This document shows, piece by piece, positions 23,099 through 34,214 of a stretch of DNA of 64,000 nucleotides. The stretch's first letter is position 1, and every line of letters begins with the position of its first letter. The DNA lies in assembly GCF_963259705.1 (NCBI RefSeq), contig NC_081844.1:13005715-13069714 (forward strand). Reading direction: 5' to 3'. This DNA comes from Myotis daubentonii. Taxonomy: Eukaryota; Chordata; Mammalia; Chiroptera; Vespertilionidae. The position numbers were made by a program, and so were the translations under genes. The notes beneath the pieces are model-generated. The model had not been told where the DNA came from, did no database searches, and saw nothing but the letters and a program-made list of their open reading frames with translations.

Positions 23099-24390
23099 GC
23101 ATGACATTGGGCTAGGTGCTTGGAAAGATTGAAAACATAAATGAAACACAATCTCTACCCTCTTAAAGCTTTAAGTCTCATAGGTGTAATAAAACATATA
23201 TGTGAATAACTACATCATGAGTATGAAGGAATGTTATATGATCAGTACATATAACAAGATTGATATGTCCTTAGAGGTAGAAGTCTTTCTGTCTGGGGTA
23301 ATTGGAGAAACAATTCTAATTATATAAAATGTTATTTGAGTTGAGTTTTAAAGCATGGATAGGATTTAGGAGAAGGAGTGCATTCCAGATGGAAGGAGTG
23401 GCTCCGTAGGTGGAACGTCTGATGCATGCCCAGGAGATAAAAAGCAGATGTTTGGTACAAGGAAAAGATTTGAGATCATTTTGGAAAACTAAGTAGTGGC
23501 CAGCTTGTGGAGGGTCTTAAATTCCAGGATAGAGTGTTTGATATGGAAGTGGTTGGCAGTGAGGAACCATAGAAAGCTTTTGAACTGGGAAGTCATTTCA
23601 TGATCAAGCTGTGTTGTAGGAAGTTTGCTCTGCTGTCAGTATACAGTTGGAACCTCAAACTCAACATGCTCAAAATTACATGCAGTTCTTTCTCTTTTTT
23701 TCCTCCTCCTCTTTCACATTCTCTTCTTTCTCTATTCCCCATCTCAGTTAACAACCATCATCTCTGCAGCTGCCCAAATAATAAATTGGGGTCATCCTGT
23801 ACTTACCACCTAATCATTCCTCACGTCCAGTAAATCACTAAATTCCATGCCTGCTTATATGTTATACACCATTCCTGGCTGTGGGGATACAAGGATAAAT
23901 AAAGTTCGGACTTTACTTTAAATGAGATGGGTTTCAAAAACACGAGTATTGATTAAAATCAGTTGAAATGGTAGAACCAGAGTTCTGAAATTAGGGCATG
24001 GTGTGAAGATGTAGATTTAAATTTCCAAGTAGAAATGGTAGTTGAAGTCACAGGATTAACACGAGATTTCCCTGTATTTAAATACACAGAAGGAAGCGTA
24101 GATGGCCAAGAACTAACTTCATTTAGTGAGCACGAGAGAGAAGAATCATAAAGGGGTCAGAGAAGAATTAACTGAAGAGGCGGGAGAACTAGGTTTGTGT
24201 GGTATCAGATGGAAAGAAAAGTGTCAAGAAAATGGGAGCAAGCAATAGTGTGAAATATTCCAGAAAGTTCAAAGAGAATAAGGGAGGAAAAGGCCCATTT
24301 GCTATGCAAGTAGGAGGGCATGGATTGTTATCCACTAAGAGAGCAGTTTCTAGAGGATGTTGGGCTCCTGCTGACCAGTTGGGGACGAGG
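23099..24390. mobile_element. Old L2 and related ancient repeat fragments
   Basis: 23640-23835 reads like forward L2 3' sequence ('cctcaaactcaacatgctca', 'catcatctctgcagctgccc'). 23095-23600 and 23880-24350 read like the reverse of a similar old repeat ('ggagtgcattccagatgga', 'tgggaagtcatttcatgat'). Highly diverged. 24122-24190 is duplicated at 26307. Confidence 0.5.
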
Positions 24391-24399
24391 TGAGTGGAG

Positions 24400-24780
24400 G
24401 CCTAGAGGATGCCGGGGCGGCAGCTGGGAGGAGGCAGGAGAGGCACAGCAGCTCCCTGCCTTCCAGGCTGAGGAAATATTACAAAAGGCAAATGGATCAA
24501 CCTAGCGGAAGGAGTTTCATGCAAATACTATGTGAAAAACATAGTCCTGAAAACGTCCCTTACCGCAGTGGTCCTGGAATGGGAGTCAACGTCCCGGCTT
24601 CACCTCAGGGCTCTGCTGTGGAAGACCGCCTTCGCCTGCCGCGGATACAGGTGCTGGATGGCTGTGGCACAACCCGTGCAGGAGATGAAGAAGGCATTGC
24701 CACCCTCTGTGCTCAGGTGTCAGAGCTAGATCTTTCAGACAGTAAATTTGAAGACGGGCATGAGGTGCTTAATTGGCGTG
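24400..24780 (+). pseudogene. TBCEL: TBCEL processed pseudogene fragment (5' end of mRNA)
   Basis: From the ATG at 24492 the frame reads [20 protein letters not shown], then ...[15 protein letters not shown]..., then ...[15 protein letters not shown]. This matches the N-terminus of tubulin-folding cofactor E-like protein (TBCEL), including the start of its leucine-rich repeats. The parent is about 420 residues; only about 95 codons survive, then the similarity stops. Several codons are joined without introns, so this is a retrocopy. The GC-rich bases before the ATG look like 5' UTR. Truncated and not functional as TBCEL. Confidence 0.85.
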
Positions 24781-25005
24781 CATGCTCTGTTCACACCGCG
24801 TAGGTGCAGAGGGAGCGCCCTCGGAACGCCTCCTCCAGGATTCCCGCAGCCTGAACCGCTGCGAGGTTGTTTTGACCGGCATTGGGTGACAGGTTAGGCC
24901 AAATCTTCCTCTGAATCATTTCAGCCCCTGTGTTCACAAGCTGATTCTCCAAACTTTGCTTCTTTGTATAACATTTCACAAAGGTGCTGTGCTCTGTGCT
25001 TCGAT
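24781..25005. other. Unassigned GC-rich segment next to the TBCEL retrocopy
   Basis: This carries a 75-codon reverse-strand open frame (24791-25018) that I do not recognise. It could be another part of a retrotransposed mRNA, possibly inverted, or flanking DNA. Confidence 0.3.
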
Positions 25006-25197
25006 CAGTGGTTCTCAAACTTCCTAATGCCGTGACCTTTTAATACAGTTCTTCGTGTTGTGGTGTCCCCCAACCATAAAATTATTTTCGTTGCTACTTC
25101 ATAACTGTAATTTTGCTGCTGTTATGAATCGTAATGTAAATATCTGATATGCAGGATGTATTTTCAGGGGTCGCGACCCACAGGTTGAGAACCGCTA
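25006..25197 (-). mobile_element. SPIN-type hAT transposon remnant (non-autonomous, deleted)
   Basis: The left terminus CAGTGGTTCTCAAACTTCCT and right terminus GGTTGAGAACCGCT are inverted-repeat hAT ends. The interior 'gttgctacttcataactgta' and 'tgaatcgtaatgtaaatatc' match my memory of SPIN non-autonomous elements. Those are known for horizontal transfer among tetrapods, including vesper bats. The copy is about 190 bp and lacks the middle. The 8-bp target duplication is not clean (gcttcgat against attttgat). Confidence 0.8.
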
Positions 25198-25470
25198 GAT
25201 TTTGATCGCCTACGTTTTTGCTAACTGGTGGGAACAGGTTAATAGTGGTGAAGCTGCTACCTCAGAAGAGCTCATGTCAGTGCCGATCAGAACGCAATTT
25301 ACACTAAGTGCTTGGACGGAGATCTGCAGTATTTGTCAGAACACAATGACGTGTACAGCCCGAGGGTCATATTTTACCTGTTTGTATATCCTATCTGTAT
25401 GTACTCGATAGTTTGTTTTCAAATAAATGCTTGTGGCTGCAGAGAAAGGTGTGTGTGTGTGTGGGGGGGG
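25198..25470. other. Unassigned, AATAAA then (GT)n and poly-G
   Basis: Unique-looking sequence with an AAATAAA at about 25421, followed by (GT)n at 25449-25462 and a G run. It may be the 3' end of a retrocopy, split from the left part by the SPIN insertion. Unproven. Confidence 0.3.
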
Positions 25471-25744
25471 GGGGGGTGAGGTTCTATAGACTAGAAGGGA
25501 CAAAATGGAGACTGCAGGGAAGTAGAAGAACCACGTGTCTGCAAAGCTGGTGGTGTTTTTAATAATACCGCTCTTTTAAAAAGTATGGTTTCTTATGAAT
25601 TTAGGGTTCATTAAATGTTCCCAAAGCTGCATTTGTAATTCTTTTTTAAAGAGCCTTCTCCCTTTTGGGCCATGTATGGGGACAAGGCCCTTAAGATTCT
25701 TAGAAGTCCTTTGTCACAATGAGAGGTTTTTCTAAATACTGTTT

Positions 25745-25852
25745 TATTTTATTTGTTTTTAATCTTTACTGTTGGAAGTCTTACATAGGTCCCCTTTTTT
25801 TCTTCCATTGACCCCTTATAGCCCGCCCCCGCCTCCGCCCCCTGTAGGCACT
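25745..25852 (-). mobile_element. Very short L1 3' end insertion
   Basis: About 110 bp of L1 3' terminus in reverse ('ttaatctttactgttggaag', 'cttccattgaccccttatag'). It is flanked by 'actgtttta' on both sides, a target-site duplication. Confidence 0.8.
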
Positions 25853-25854
25853 GT

Positions 25855-26310
25855 TTTAAATTGTTCCTAACTCTTTAAAAACTATCTTATAGCTACATCC
25901 ATTATTCCATCTTTACCCTCAGGTGATTTCCTGGGAGAGAGTGTGGAAATAAGAAAGCTTTATTTTCCAAGTTAGTTTTATTTTCCATTACTGAACCTAA
26001 CACGTCTTAATTTCTCCTTAAAATTTATCTCTTAATCTACCGTATCATATAGTATAAGTACAAAATGACATTGATGCTTTCAACATTCTGCTTGGAAATC
26101 TCCTTACCCACACCCACAAGTCAATTAAATATATTTCTAGCTATTGCTACAGAGAACAATTTTCCCAATCTTTCTACCATCACATTGGGGTCTTTCTCCA
26201 GCCTCCAATGGGACTTCCCTGTGATCCTTCTGTCTTCACTATCTGTTTCTTTCTACATCCTTCTTGTCTCCATCTGCCAGCTAGTCCCCAAATTAATGGC
26301 ACACATTTTA
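25855..26310 (+). mobile_element. L2 3' fragment, diverged
   Basis: Contains diverged forward L2-like strings ('tttctccagcctccaatggg', 'ctttctacatccttcttgtc'). It overlaps the left edge of the 69-bp duplicated segment at 26307-26375. Confidence 0.45.
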
Positions 26311-26389
26311 GTGAGCACGAGAAAGAAGAATCACAAAGGGGTTAGGGAAGAATTAACTGACGAAGTGGGAGAACTTCTTTGTTACACAG

Positions 26390-26885
26390 CCCTCCACCTC
26401 CAGGCAACCATTTCTCTTTCATTTAGCCTTTTGCTGTATCACAAAACAACCCCAAACTCCATGACTTAGAGCAATAATGATTTGTTATTTCTCACAATTG
26501 CATGTCTGAGCATCTCCTCTGCTGGTTTAGTCTAGGATCATTCATGAGGCTTGCTTCATCTGGAAGGCCAACGTGGCTGGGAGGCTCAAGATGTCTTGAG
26601 TGGAGGTTGACACAGCTGTTGGCTGGGGAACTTTGGTTCTCCTCCGCATGGCCACTTATCCTCCAGTAGGAAAGACTGACTTCTTCGCATGGTAGCCTCA
26701 ATGGAATGTTGAAGAGACCAAAGACAGAAACTACCAGACTTGAGACCGAGGCTTTGGAACTTTGAAACACATCACATCTACCACATTATCTTGGTTCAAG
26801 CGAGTCACAAAACAAGCCTTTACTGAAGGGACTGAGAAAAGGCCTGCCTGCGAATGTGAGGAATGGCATGTTAGGGTGAGAAGAA
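26390..26885. mobile_element. Ancient interspersed repeat, family not named
   Basis: Starts 'tgctgtatcacaaaacaacc' and continues 'tgacttagagcaataatgat' and 'tctgagcatctcctctgct'. This is an order I recognise from an old, widespread mammalian repeat ('gctgcgtaacaaattacccc...'). I cannot assign the family with certainty. Confidence 0.5.
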
Positions 26886-26904
26886 ACTGTGACCATTAAA
26901 CAGT

Positions 26905-28455
26905 TCAACCCAAACAATTTTGAATTTTGATGAAGTCCAACTTGTCAATTTTCCAAATTTGTTCTTTTTCAAGGTTGTTTTGGCTTGTTTAGAACCTTTA
27001 CATTTCTATATAAACTTTAGATTTAGATTATCTAATTCTATGTAAAAATAGTGTTAAGCCCTAGCTGGTTTGGTTCAGTGGGTAGAGTGTTGGCCTGCAG
27101 AGCAAAGAATTCCAGATTTGATTCCGGTCAAGGGCGCGTACCTTGGTTGCAGGCTCCTCCCCAGCCTGGGCCCTGGTCAGGGCGCATGCAGGGGGCAACC
27201 AATCAATGTGTTTCTCTCACATTGAGGTTGCTCTCTCTCTCTTTGCCTCTCTCTTCCACTCTCTCTAAAAATCAGTGGAAAAATATCTTTGGGTGAGGAT
27301 TAACAACAACAAGAACACAGTGTTAAGGCTTTATTGGCATTGTGCTAAGTTTATTAGATAAATTTGGAAAGACTTGAGATCTTAAAATTGCACCTTTTAG
27401 TTCATGAATGTAGTGTATCTCTCCATTTATTTATGTTTCTCTTTGTTTTCTTTACATTTTTAGTAGTTTTCAGTAAGGAGGTCTTGCACCTTCTTCATTA
27501 AATTCATTCCGAAGTATTTTACTAGTATGTTGTCTTCCATATTATTGAAAGGTACTTTAAAATATTTTATCTTCCAATTGTTTATTGTTAGTATATGAAA
27601 AAGACAATTTTTGTATGTTCCATTTGTATCCTGACATAAATATAGTTTTATTTCTCCTGCTCTAATATGCATGCTGTTTATTTTTATTTCATGTCTTAAT
27701 GTTCTGGCTAGGACCTCCAGAACAATATTGAATAGAAATAATAGATTATGTACCCTGGCTCTGTTTCCAGTGTGAGGGGAAAAAAGCCTTTAAAGTAACA
27801 TCAAGTATAATGGTAACTATAGGCTTTTCAGAGCTTTCATAGATGTCTTATATCAGGTTGAGGAAATTTTTTTTCCTTTCTAGTTTCCTGAGAGTATCAT
27901 GAATGGGTACTTTTTTGCATTAATTGAGATTATTGCATAATTTTTTTCCTATAGTCTACTAATGTGGTAAGTTATATACCAACAGACTTTTTAAAAGCTG
28001 AACCAAGTAACATTTATGAGATAATTCCCACTGTCTCATATTGCCTTATCTTTTTTATATATTGATAGGTTTGCTTGATAACATTTTAAAGGATTTGTCC
28101 ATCTATGTTCATGGGCATATTAGTCTGCAATTTTCTTATATTTTGTTTGAATTTGATATTAGAACAATTCTGGAATCAATAAATGAGTTGGGATTATTAT
28201 CTCCTTTATTTTTGAAAAGAGCTTGGGGTAGGATTAATATTCTCAAAAGTTCATAGAATTTTCTCAAAAATTAATAGAACTTTCCAGTGAAATCATTTAT
28301 CCCTGCATCATTTTGTGTTTCTATCTTGTTTTGTTTTGTTTTGTTGTGGAAAATTCTGGTTCTAAGGAATTTGTCAATATCATCTAAGCCATCACAATTT
28401 TGACATACAGTTGTATGTGGTATTCCATTATCATCCAATTACAGGTTCTTTATAA
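26905..28455 (-). mobile_element. Old L1 ORF2, antisense, with Ves SINE inserted
   Basis: Reverse L1 signals: 'ttgatgaagtccaacttgtc' (26927), the RT-region 'tctggctaggacctccagaa' (27703) and 'gttgggattattatctcctt' (28188). A Ves SINE at 27058-27305 splits it, with 'agtgttaag' repeated on each side. No usable open frame. Confidence 0.85.
27058..27305 (+). mobile_element. Ves SINE
   Basis: Starts CCCTAGCTGGTTTGGTTCAG. B-box-like 'agatttgattccggtcaag' follows, then a long CT-rich tail. Target duplication 'agtgttaag' at about 27049 and 27321. Confidence 0.92.
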
Positions 28456-30618
28456 AAATTGGAGCAGAACAAAGGCCGCTGGTGGGTGGGGTGAAAGAAG
28501 GATTTTAAAATTTGTCTAACACATCAGTTATTTATAAAGTTTCTGAAATTCAAAATTTAGCTCCTTCCAGGTTCATCAGTCAGTCCATCAGGAGCAAAGA
28601 TATTTTGAGTTTTCAAGTTCCCTTTCAGGGTCCTTCCCAAAGCCCTTCCGTGGGCATTCCTTGGACTCTGGGATTTCTTACCATGTCCCTTATTTCTTGT
28701 CTAGTGGAATTTGAAGTGGTAACATAAAACCCATGAAGGAATCCGTTTTTAATATCCAAAACACCAAGTCTAAATCTGGTTTTGTGAGCCTCCAAGGCTT
28801 CATAAAAGGGGAGGATAACGTCAGCTCAGGCCTTACCTCAAACCACGAGACATTTAAATTCTGATTTATGATTTAAGCTGGACCAGCATTAGCTATCAAG
28901 AAGTCTCATGTTCCATCGCGCTTTTTTTAATGTAAAGTCAAAGGACTGAACTTGCTCAGTTCCTTTCTGTTTGGTTAATGGAATTGATTAAGGAGTTGGC
29001 AGACATAGAGGTCAAAGGGATAGACCGGAACAACCTGTGTTACCTTCTCAGATTTACCATCTATTGACCAAATGATCACAGCCAGGTTCCTCTGGCTCTC
29101 TGGGACTCCCAACTTCAGCCCCAGTCAGGAGGAGACTCTGCCCTGGACCCTGCATTTTGAGTGCCTCGTTCTGGCCCTCCTCCTGTGGAGGAGCCCATGG
29201 GGTCAAGGGCCTGGAACCTAGGCCTGCCCTCTAGACATCTCTCCATGGGACCCTGGAATTTTTTGCCGAAGTGGCTCCCTTGGGCCACTCTCAGGGCTTG
29301 CACAGGCTTCTGTTTCAAGGCTGTGCCCCCCAGTGTTGACTGGGCCATCAGTGTGCTCACCATTTTCCCAACCATTATGTGAATGGAGCTCAGCCATGTG
29401 ACTATAGTGTCTATATGGCTACATGAGTACCAATTGAGCATCTCAAAGACCAGACACACCTGGTGGGAGGTAAGAAGATTTAGAGACATGCTGAAGACTG
29501 GGTCCTCCTGGACTACTAAGGAATTCTAGAATTTAAGTGCAATCTGGAATTCCAGGTTCTAATGAAAGCAATTTGTTAATGTACAAGGCTAGAGCACATT
29601 TTATTTAATATTTTTAAAACTTGTTATAAATTTTAAATATTTAGACATATGTGAGCTGCCGTTATATTCTTGTCTTAGTCCCCACAGATGTTAAAGAAAG
29701 GTCTATCTCCAGAACATTTCCTTTTCCTTGATTATAATCATGCTAATTAAAAACAACAGTGATGTTTAAAGGTCTTTAAAAACCTCAAGAACCTCAAACT
29801 ATTTTTATTTCCCTCCTTTCAGGTTTCAAGTGGTTGCAGATAGCAATCTAGAATTTGTTCAGGCTACAACTAAGTCATTCATTACAAAAATATTATAAAA
29901 TTTATATTAAATTATAAAATCTCTAAAGTAGAGGTATATTTTCAGAAAATTAATACAACTCTAGCTGTTATTAACTTTTATATCCATATTACATACTGGA
30001 TTCATTCACACTGGATACTATTTTCCATGCTCACGCTATCAGAAGATCACAAATAATTTTCATTTTCATTTATAAAACAAAAATCAGTTGGGTTTTCATA
30101 ATGCGGCATGTTATTCTTGTATATTACAGATATACACAACAGACTATAAAACTCTGATAAGAAATGCTATGGAAATGTGTCTCTAGTGTTGTGGAAGCAG
30201 AACAGTAAAGTACTCTGCTAAAAACTGCCAAGAAGATGAGGCTCGCTAAACCTCAAGACTGGAGGAGAACATAAGGGCCATCTAAAGCCCACATTAGCAA
30301 AATAAATGAAAATAGACCCAGATACATCACCACAAATTTTCAGAATATGAGGGGAAAGAAGAGATCTGAAAAGCTTCTCAAAAGAAAAATGAGGAGTATA
30401 CAAAGGATCAGAACAACCCTAGACATTTTAACAGCAATACTGGAACAATGCCATCAAAATTATAAGGAAAATTTACTTTCATCTTAAATTCTACACCTGG
30501 TCAAACTATTAAGCTAGCATAAGGGTAGACTAAATATGTTTTCAGACATGTACGTTCTCAAAATATACACACTTGAAGGAATGTTACCGGAGAAGGTGCT
30601 CCATTTTAAAAACAAAGG
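28456..30618. other. Unassigned 2.2-kb stretch
   Basis: No recognised gene or repeat apart from generic AT-rich DNA. 29100-29490 is GC-richer and has overlapping open frames on both strands (124 codons reverse, 73 forward) with no domain I recognise. Confidence 0.35.
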
Positions 30619-30625
30619 AATAAGC

Positions 30626-30892
30626 CAATGATTTTCATCTCGTGGCACATATAAACTAAAATTTTAGAGTTACTAAAATTCTGTAGCACACCAAAATATA
30701 TTATATTTTTTGCCAATCTGACAAAAAAAAGAGATATAATTTTGATTCATTCACGCTGGATGGCTATTGTTGTGTTGGCTGTAGTCATTTTTTAATTTGA
30801 CAATCTAAGGGAAAAGAGGTCAGTGCCCTTGACTTTTAAACAGGCATTGCATGTTTTAAAAATTCTTGTGGCACATAGGTTGAAATTTGCTG
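30626..30892. mobile_element. Non-autonomous hAT element (about 270 bp)
   Basis: The left end CAATGATTTTCATCTCGTGG and the reverse complement of the right end, CAGCAAATTTCAACCTATGT, are imperfect inverted repeats, each leading into a 'gtgccac/gtggcac' string. 'aataagc' flanks both sides as an approximate target duplication. No transposase. The family is not assigned. Confidence 0.7.
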
Positions 30893-31034
30893 AAATAAGC
30901 CAATGAAGATATAAGCATAAGGCCCCAGTACAGGGAATCCAATATCAGAGGTAAAAAAAATCCCCAGAATGATGACAGAGTAATCCCAGGATGGCATTAG
31001 GCAGTCGGCTTAGCAATCCACACGTCCATTTGTT

Positions 31035-31338
31035 TTGTATTGTTTTGTTTTGTTTTCTGTTAATCCTCACTGTGGATATTTTTCCCATTGATTTTTTTTT
31101 TTTTTTAGAGAGAAAGTGGAAGGGAGAGAGAGAAGGAGAAAGGAAGAGAGAGAAAGAGAAAGAGAAAGAGAACATCAATGTAAAGGAGAGACATAGATTG
31201 GTTGCCTCCCACACAAGCCCCGACTAAGATTGGAGATCAAACCTACAACCCAGGTACGTGCCCTTGACCGGGAATCGAACCCAAGACCCTTAGCTTAGCA
31301 TGCCAATGCTCTAACCACTGCGCACACCAGCCAGGGCC
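31035..31338 (-). mobile_element. Ves SINE, reverse, with purine-rich tail
   Basis: On the plus strand it ends 'caccagccagggccac'. The B-box complement 'gggaatcgaacccaagacc' is at 31270. The tail (31115-31175) is an A/G-rich expansion. The flanking 'cacacgtccatttgt' and 'cacaagtccatttt' are a diverged target duplication. Confidence 0.9.
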
Positions 31339-31530
31339 ACAAGTCCATTTTGAAAAATCAGAAGGTTCCCTCAGTAACATCTTCAAGAAAATAAAATTGG
31401 TAAAAATACTGCATTGAAGCATATTGAGGAAGAATTGGGGACGAATTTGTGATATGACCATAGAAAATGTAGCAGATACACAAAATAATTATTAAATCTA
31501 GAGAAAACAAATACTTGTGCAAGGAAAGGA
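31339..31530. other. Unassigned flanking sequence
   Basis: Short unique-looking stretch between the SINE and the RPS8 pseudogene; nothing recognised. Confidence 0.35.
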
Positions 31531-31539
31531 AAATATTAT

Positions 31540-31692
31540 AGCTCTTTCCAGCCGGCGCCGAGCCATGGGTATCTCTCGGGACAACTGGCACAAGCGCAAG
31601 ACTGGGGACAAGAGGAAGCCTTACCACATGAAGCAAAAATATGAGCTGGGACTCTGCTGCCAGCACAAAGACTGGACCCCGCCGCCGATATT
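31540..31692 (+). pseudogene. RPS8: RPS8 processed pseudogene fragment
   Basis: After a 5'-UTR-like 'ttccagccggcgccgagcc', the ATG at 31565 opens [20 protein letters not shown]. This matches the N-terminus of 40S ribosomal protein S8. One arginine codon of the expected 'RRKTG' is missing and several substitutions are present. Similarity ends after about 42 codons of roughly 208. It is a 5' fragment of a retrotransposed mRNA, not a working gene. Confidence 0.9.
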
Positions 31693-31699
31693 TCTTGAG

Positions 31700-31810
31700 T
31701 TGCTTAGGTCCAGAAGTCTTTGTGCCACTTTGACAAGGGAAGATATTTTTATTTTGTAGATGAGGAATCTGAGGCTCATAGACACAAAGTACAGTCTGTT
31801 TCGACAAAGA
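31700..31810 (-). mobile_element. MIR-like fragment
   Basis: 'attttgtagatgaggaatct' followed by 'gaggctcatagacacaaag' is a reverse MIR core. Short and diverged. Confidence 0.5.
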
Positions 31811-32670
31811 AATGGGATCTCTCCTTGAGCAATTTTGTTCGGTCCACTCCCTGGTGGTAGGTCCTCATGGATTATGTAAGGTCAGGGAGGCAAAGTATTT
31901 CTCCATAAGTCTGGTCCCTTTTGTCACTTTGTGCCCTTGAGCATGGCTGTAATGGAGTCCTTCCTGGTAACCAATCCAATTCAATTTCTGGAGTGAGCAA
32001 GCCTAATGAAAGGAAATTCTCACCACATTTTATAGTTTCTTTCATTGCCAAAGTATCCTCAGAGACTCTTGTCTCCCAAGGATTTACAGCCTGGTGCCCT
32101 GACAGTTGTCTACACAGAAATGACCATGTAAACGCCCAGCAAAACCCCATACATGGCAAGAACTGAGAAAAAATTATTTTACTGGCAGTGTACACAGCTT
32201 TCCAAATAAGTAAGGGATTTTTTTAAGTCAATTAAACCTGTGTTCAATAAAATCACATGGGAACAAGAGGGCTGGGAATGTCAGTTATTGATACATCTCA
32301 GTTACACCTGGATAGAGGCTCACCTGGCTGAACTGGATTAAGAATAATTTCCAAATCTAAATTTCCACAACATTACATTATTTTCCATTATTTTCATTAG
32401 CTTTCTCTCCTCCTTATTCCCTACCCCTTTGAGCTTGCTGACTTAGGGTTCTGCTAAAAGTGTTCCAGTCATGCATGCTTCTCAATTTGTGCAATATTTT
32501 GTTGAAAGACAGTCTGACCCTGGGATGAGCCAAGACACCATGGGAAAAATGATGAATGCTTTCCTTGTCAAGGTAAGTACAGAATTAGGGCTAAGAATTC
32601 TAACACTTCATTTGCTAGCATCATCATGAAATGACCAACTCAATACAAGTGCATTTTCCAGGGCTTAAAA
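31811..32670. other. Unassigned 0.86-kb stretch
   Basis: Contains overlapping short open frames on both strands (up to 107 codons) and no recognised domain or repeat. Confidence 0.35.
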
Positions 32671-32676
32671 TCTGCC

Positions 32677-33080
32677 TATACCTTTTTCTTCTTCTTCCTC
32701 TTCTTAAAGGATACCTTTCAGCATTTCATATAATACTGGTTTGGTGGTGATGAACTCCAAATTATGAACAACAAATACACATCTATCAACAAGTGAATCT
32801 AAAAATCAAGTGAATAAATAATCTGATTAACAGAATGAACTGGTGATTATAATAGAATCAGGGACATAGAAAGGAAATGGACTGACTATTCTTGCGGGGG
32901 GAAGGGGTGTGGGTGATGCAGGAAGAGACTGGACAATAATCATGCACCTATGGATGAGGACAGTGGGTGGGGAGTGAGGGCGGAGGGTGGGGTGGGAACT
33001 GGGTGGAGGGGAGTTATGGCAGAAAAAAGAGGAACAAATGTAATATTCTGAACAATAAAGATTTAATTTAAAAAAAAAAC
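32677..33080 (+). mobile_element. HAL1-type 3' end with inverted 5' part (twin priming)
   Basis: 32677-32758 is the reverse complement of the end of the half-LINE ORF1. From 32759 the following 3' region runs forward to an A-rich tail at 33062-33080. The same sequence is contiguous and unbroken in the copy at 38906-41294. An inverted 5' piece joined to a forward 3' piece is the usual product of twin priming by L1 machinery. Confidence 0.85.
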
Positions 33081-33089
33081 CAACCTATA

Positions 33090-33240
33090 TTTCTTACTTT
33101 ATGTAAGTTACTTTACCTATCAAAGCCTCCATTTCTCAACCCTGAGATGGAGATAATAATGTTTATCTCACACATTGTTGTGCATATTAAATGAGAGGAT
33201 GCATTTTATGCCCTTACCTAAAGTTCCTGTCACATTATAA
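33090..33240 (+). mobile_element. MIR SINE fragment
   Basis: Forward MIR core: 'tccatttctcaaccctgaga', 'tggagataataatgtttatc' and 'gttgtgcatattaaatgaga'. The Helitron at 33246 ends it. Confidence 0.75.
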
Positions 33241-33245
33241 CTACA

Positions 33246-33826
33246 CTAGTGGCCCAGTGCACAAAATTCATGCATGGGGGGTGGGGTGTGTCCCTTTCCA
33301 ATCTGGGACCCCTTGGGGGATGTCCAACTGCCGGTTTAGTGGAATCGGGCCTAAACCAGCAGTCGGGCATCTCTCTCACAATCTGGGACTGCTGGCTCCT
33401 AACTGTTCACCTCCCTGCCTGCCTGCCTGATTGCCCCTAACTACTTCTTCCTGACAGCCTCATTGACACCTAACTGCTCCCCTATTGGCTCAATCACCTC
33501 CAACTGCCCTCCCCTGCCAGCCTGATCACCCACAACTGCCCTCCCTTAACAGCTTGATCCCCCACAACTACCCTCCCTGCCACAACCTGCCTCCTCTGCC
33601 ATGACCCACCTCCTCCTTGCAAGGCAGCAGAGACTCCGGGACCGGCCTCCTCCACGCGTGCAGAGCCGTGGGACCCCCAGCCCTTACTGTGCAGTGCGGC
33701 TGCCAGGCCCTGCCTCCACTGTGCATGTGGCCATCTTGGGTGGCCATCTTGTGGCTGTCATATTGGGGTGGCCATCTTGTGACAACGTCACGCGTGAGAG
33801 CCACCTAGGCTTTTATTAGTATAGAT
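33246..33826 (-). mobile_element. Non-autonomous Helitron
   Basis: Reverse 3' end at 33246 (CTAGTGGCCCAGTGCACAAA on the plus strand). Right end 'ggcttttattagtatagat'. Its interior holds the same 'caactgccctcccctgccag' units (reverse) as the copies at 12070 and 61872. It is therefore a member of that family, GC-rich near 33600-33790. Confidence 0.9.
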
Positions 33827-33863
33827 TTTGAATGTTACTTCACTTCCCCCTGAAAATGTCAAA

Positions 33864-33868
<5 letters not shown>

Positions 33869-33927
<59 letters not shown>
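33869..33927 (+). repeat. (TC)n microsatellite
   Basis: About 29 dinucleotide units with one interruption near the right end. Simple polypyrimidine tract, likely length-polymorphic. Confidence 0.97.
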
Positions 33928-33928
<1 letters not shown>

Positions 33929-34214
33929 GTAAATATGTAATATTGACACTTCAACCATAGGCTGCCCTCATTTGCTAGTAACATGATATCTTATATCCAA
34001 TGGTAGAACATTCTAGTCACCTAGATAAACCCAATAAAATAAAGTTACACATCAAAACTAGAAAAAAATAAAATTATCATACCATCAGAGTGTTCATCTT
34101 TTGCAGAAAATATATGAAAGTAAGAATTTACATTGTGCACCAAATAAAGTGCATGTCTGTAGCTATGGTCTATCTCTGTCACAGACGGTTCAAAAACATA
34201 GAAAGGGAAGGCCC

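Noticed and set aside
24390..24803. Possible functional gene similar to TBCEL
   Set aside because: Only the N-terminal part is present, no introns or downstream exons follow, and the frame runs into unrelated sequence.
31517..31759. Possible coding small ribosomal protein gene
   Set aside because: RPS8 similarity stops after about 42 codons with a codon loss and substitutions; it is a retropseudogene fragment.
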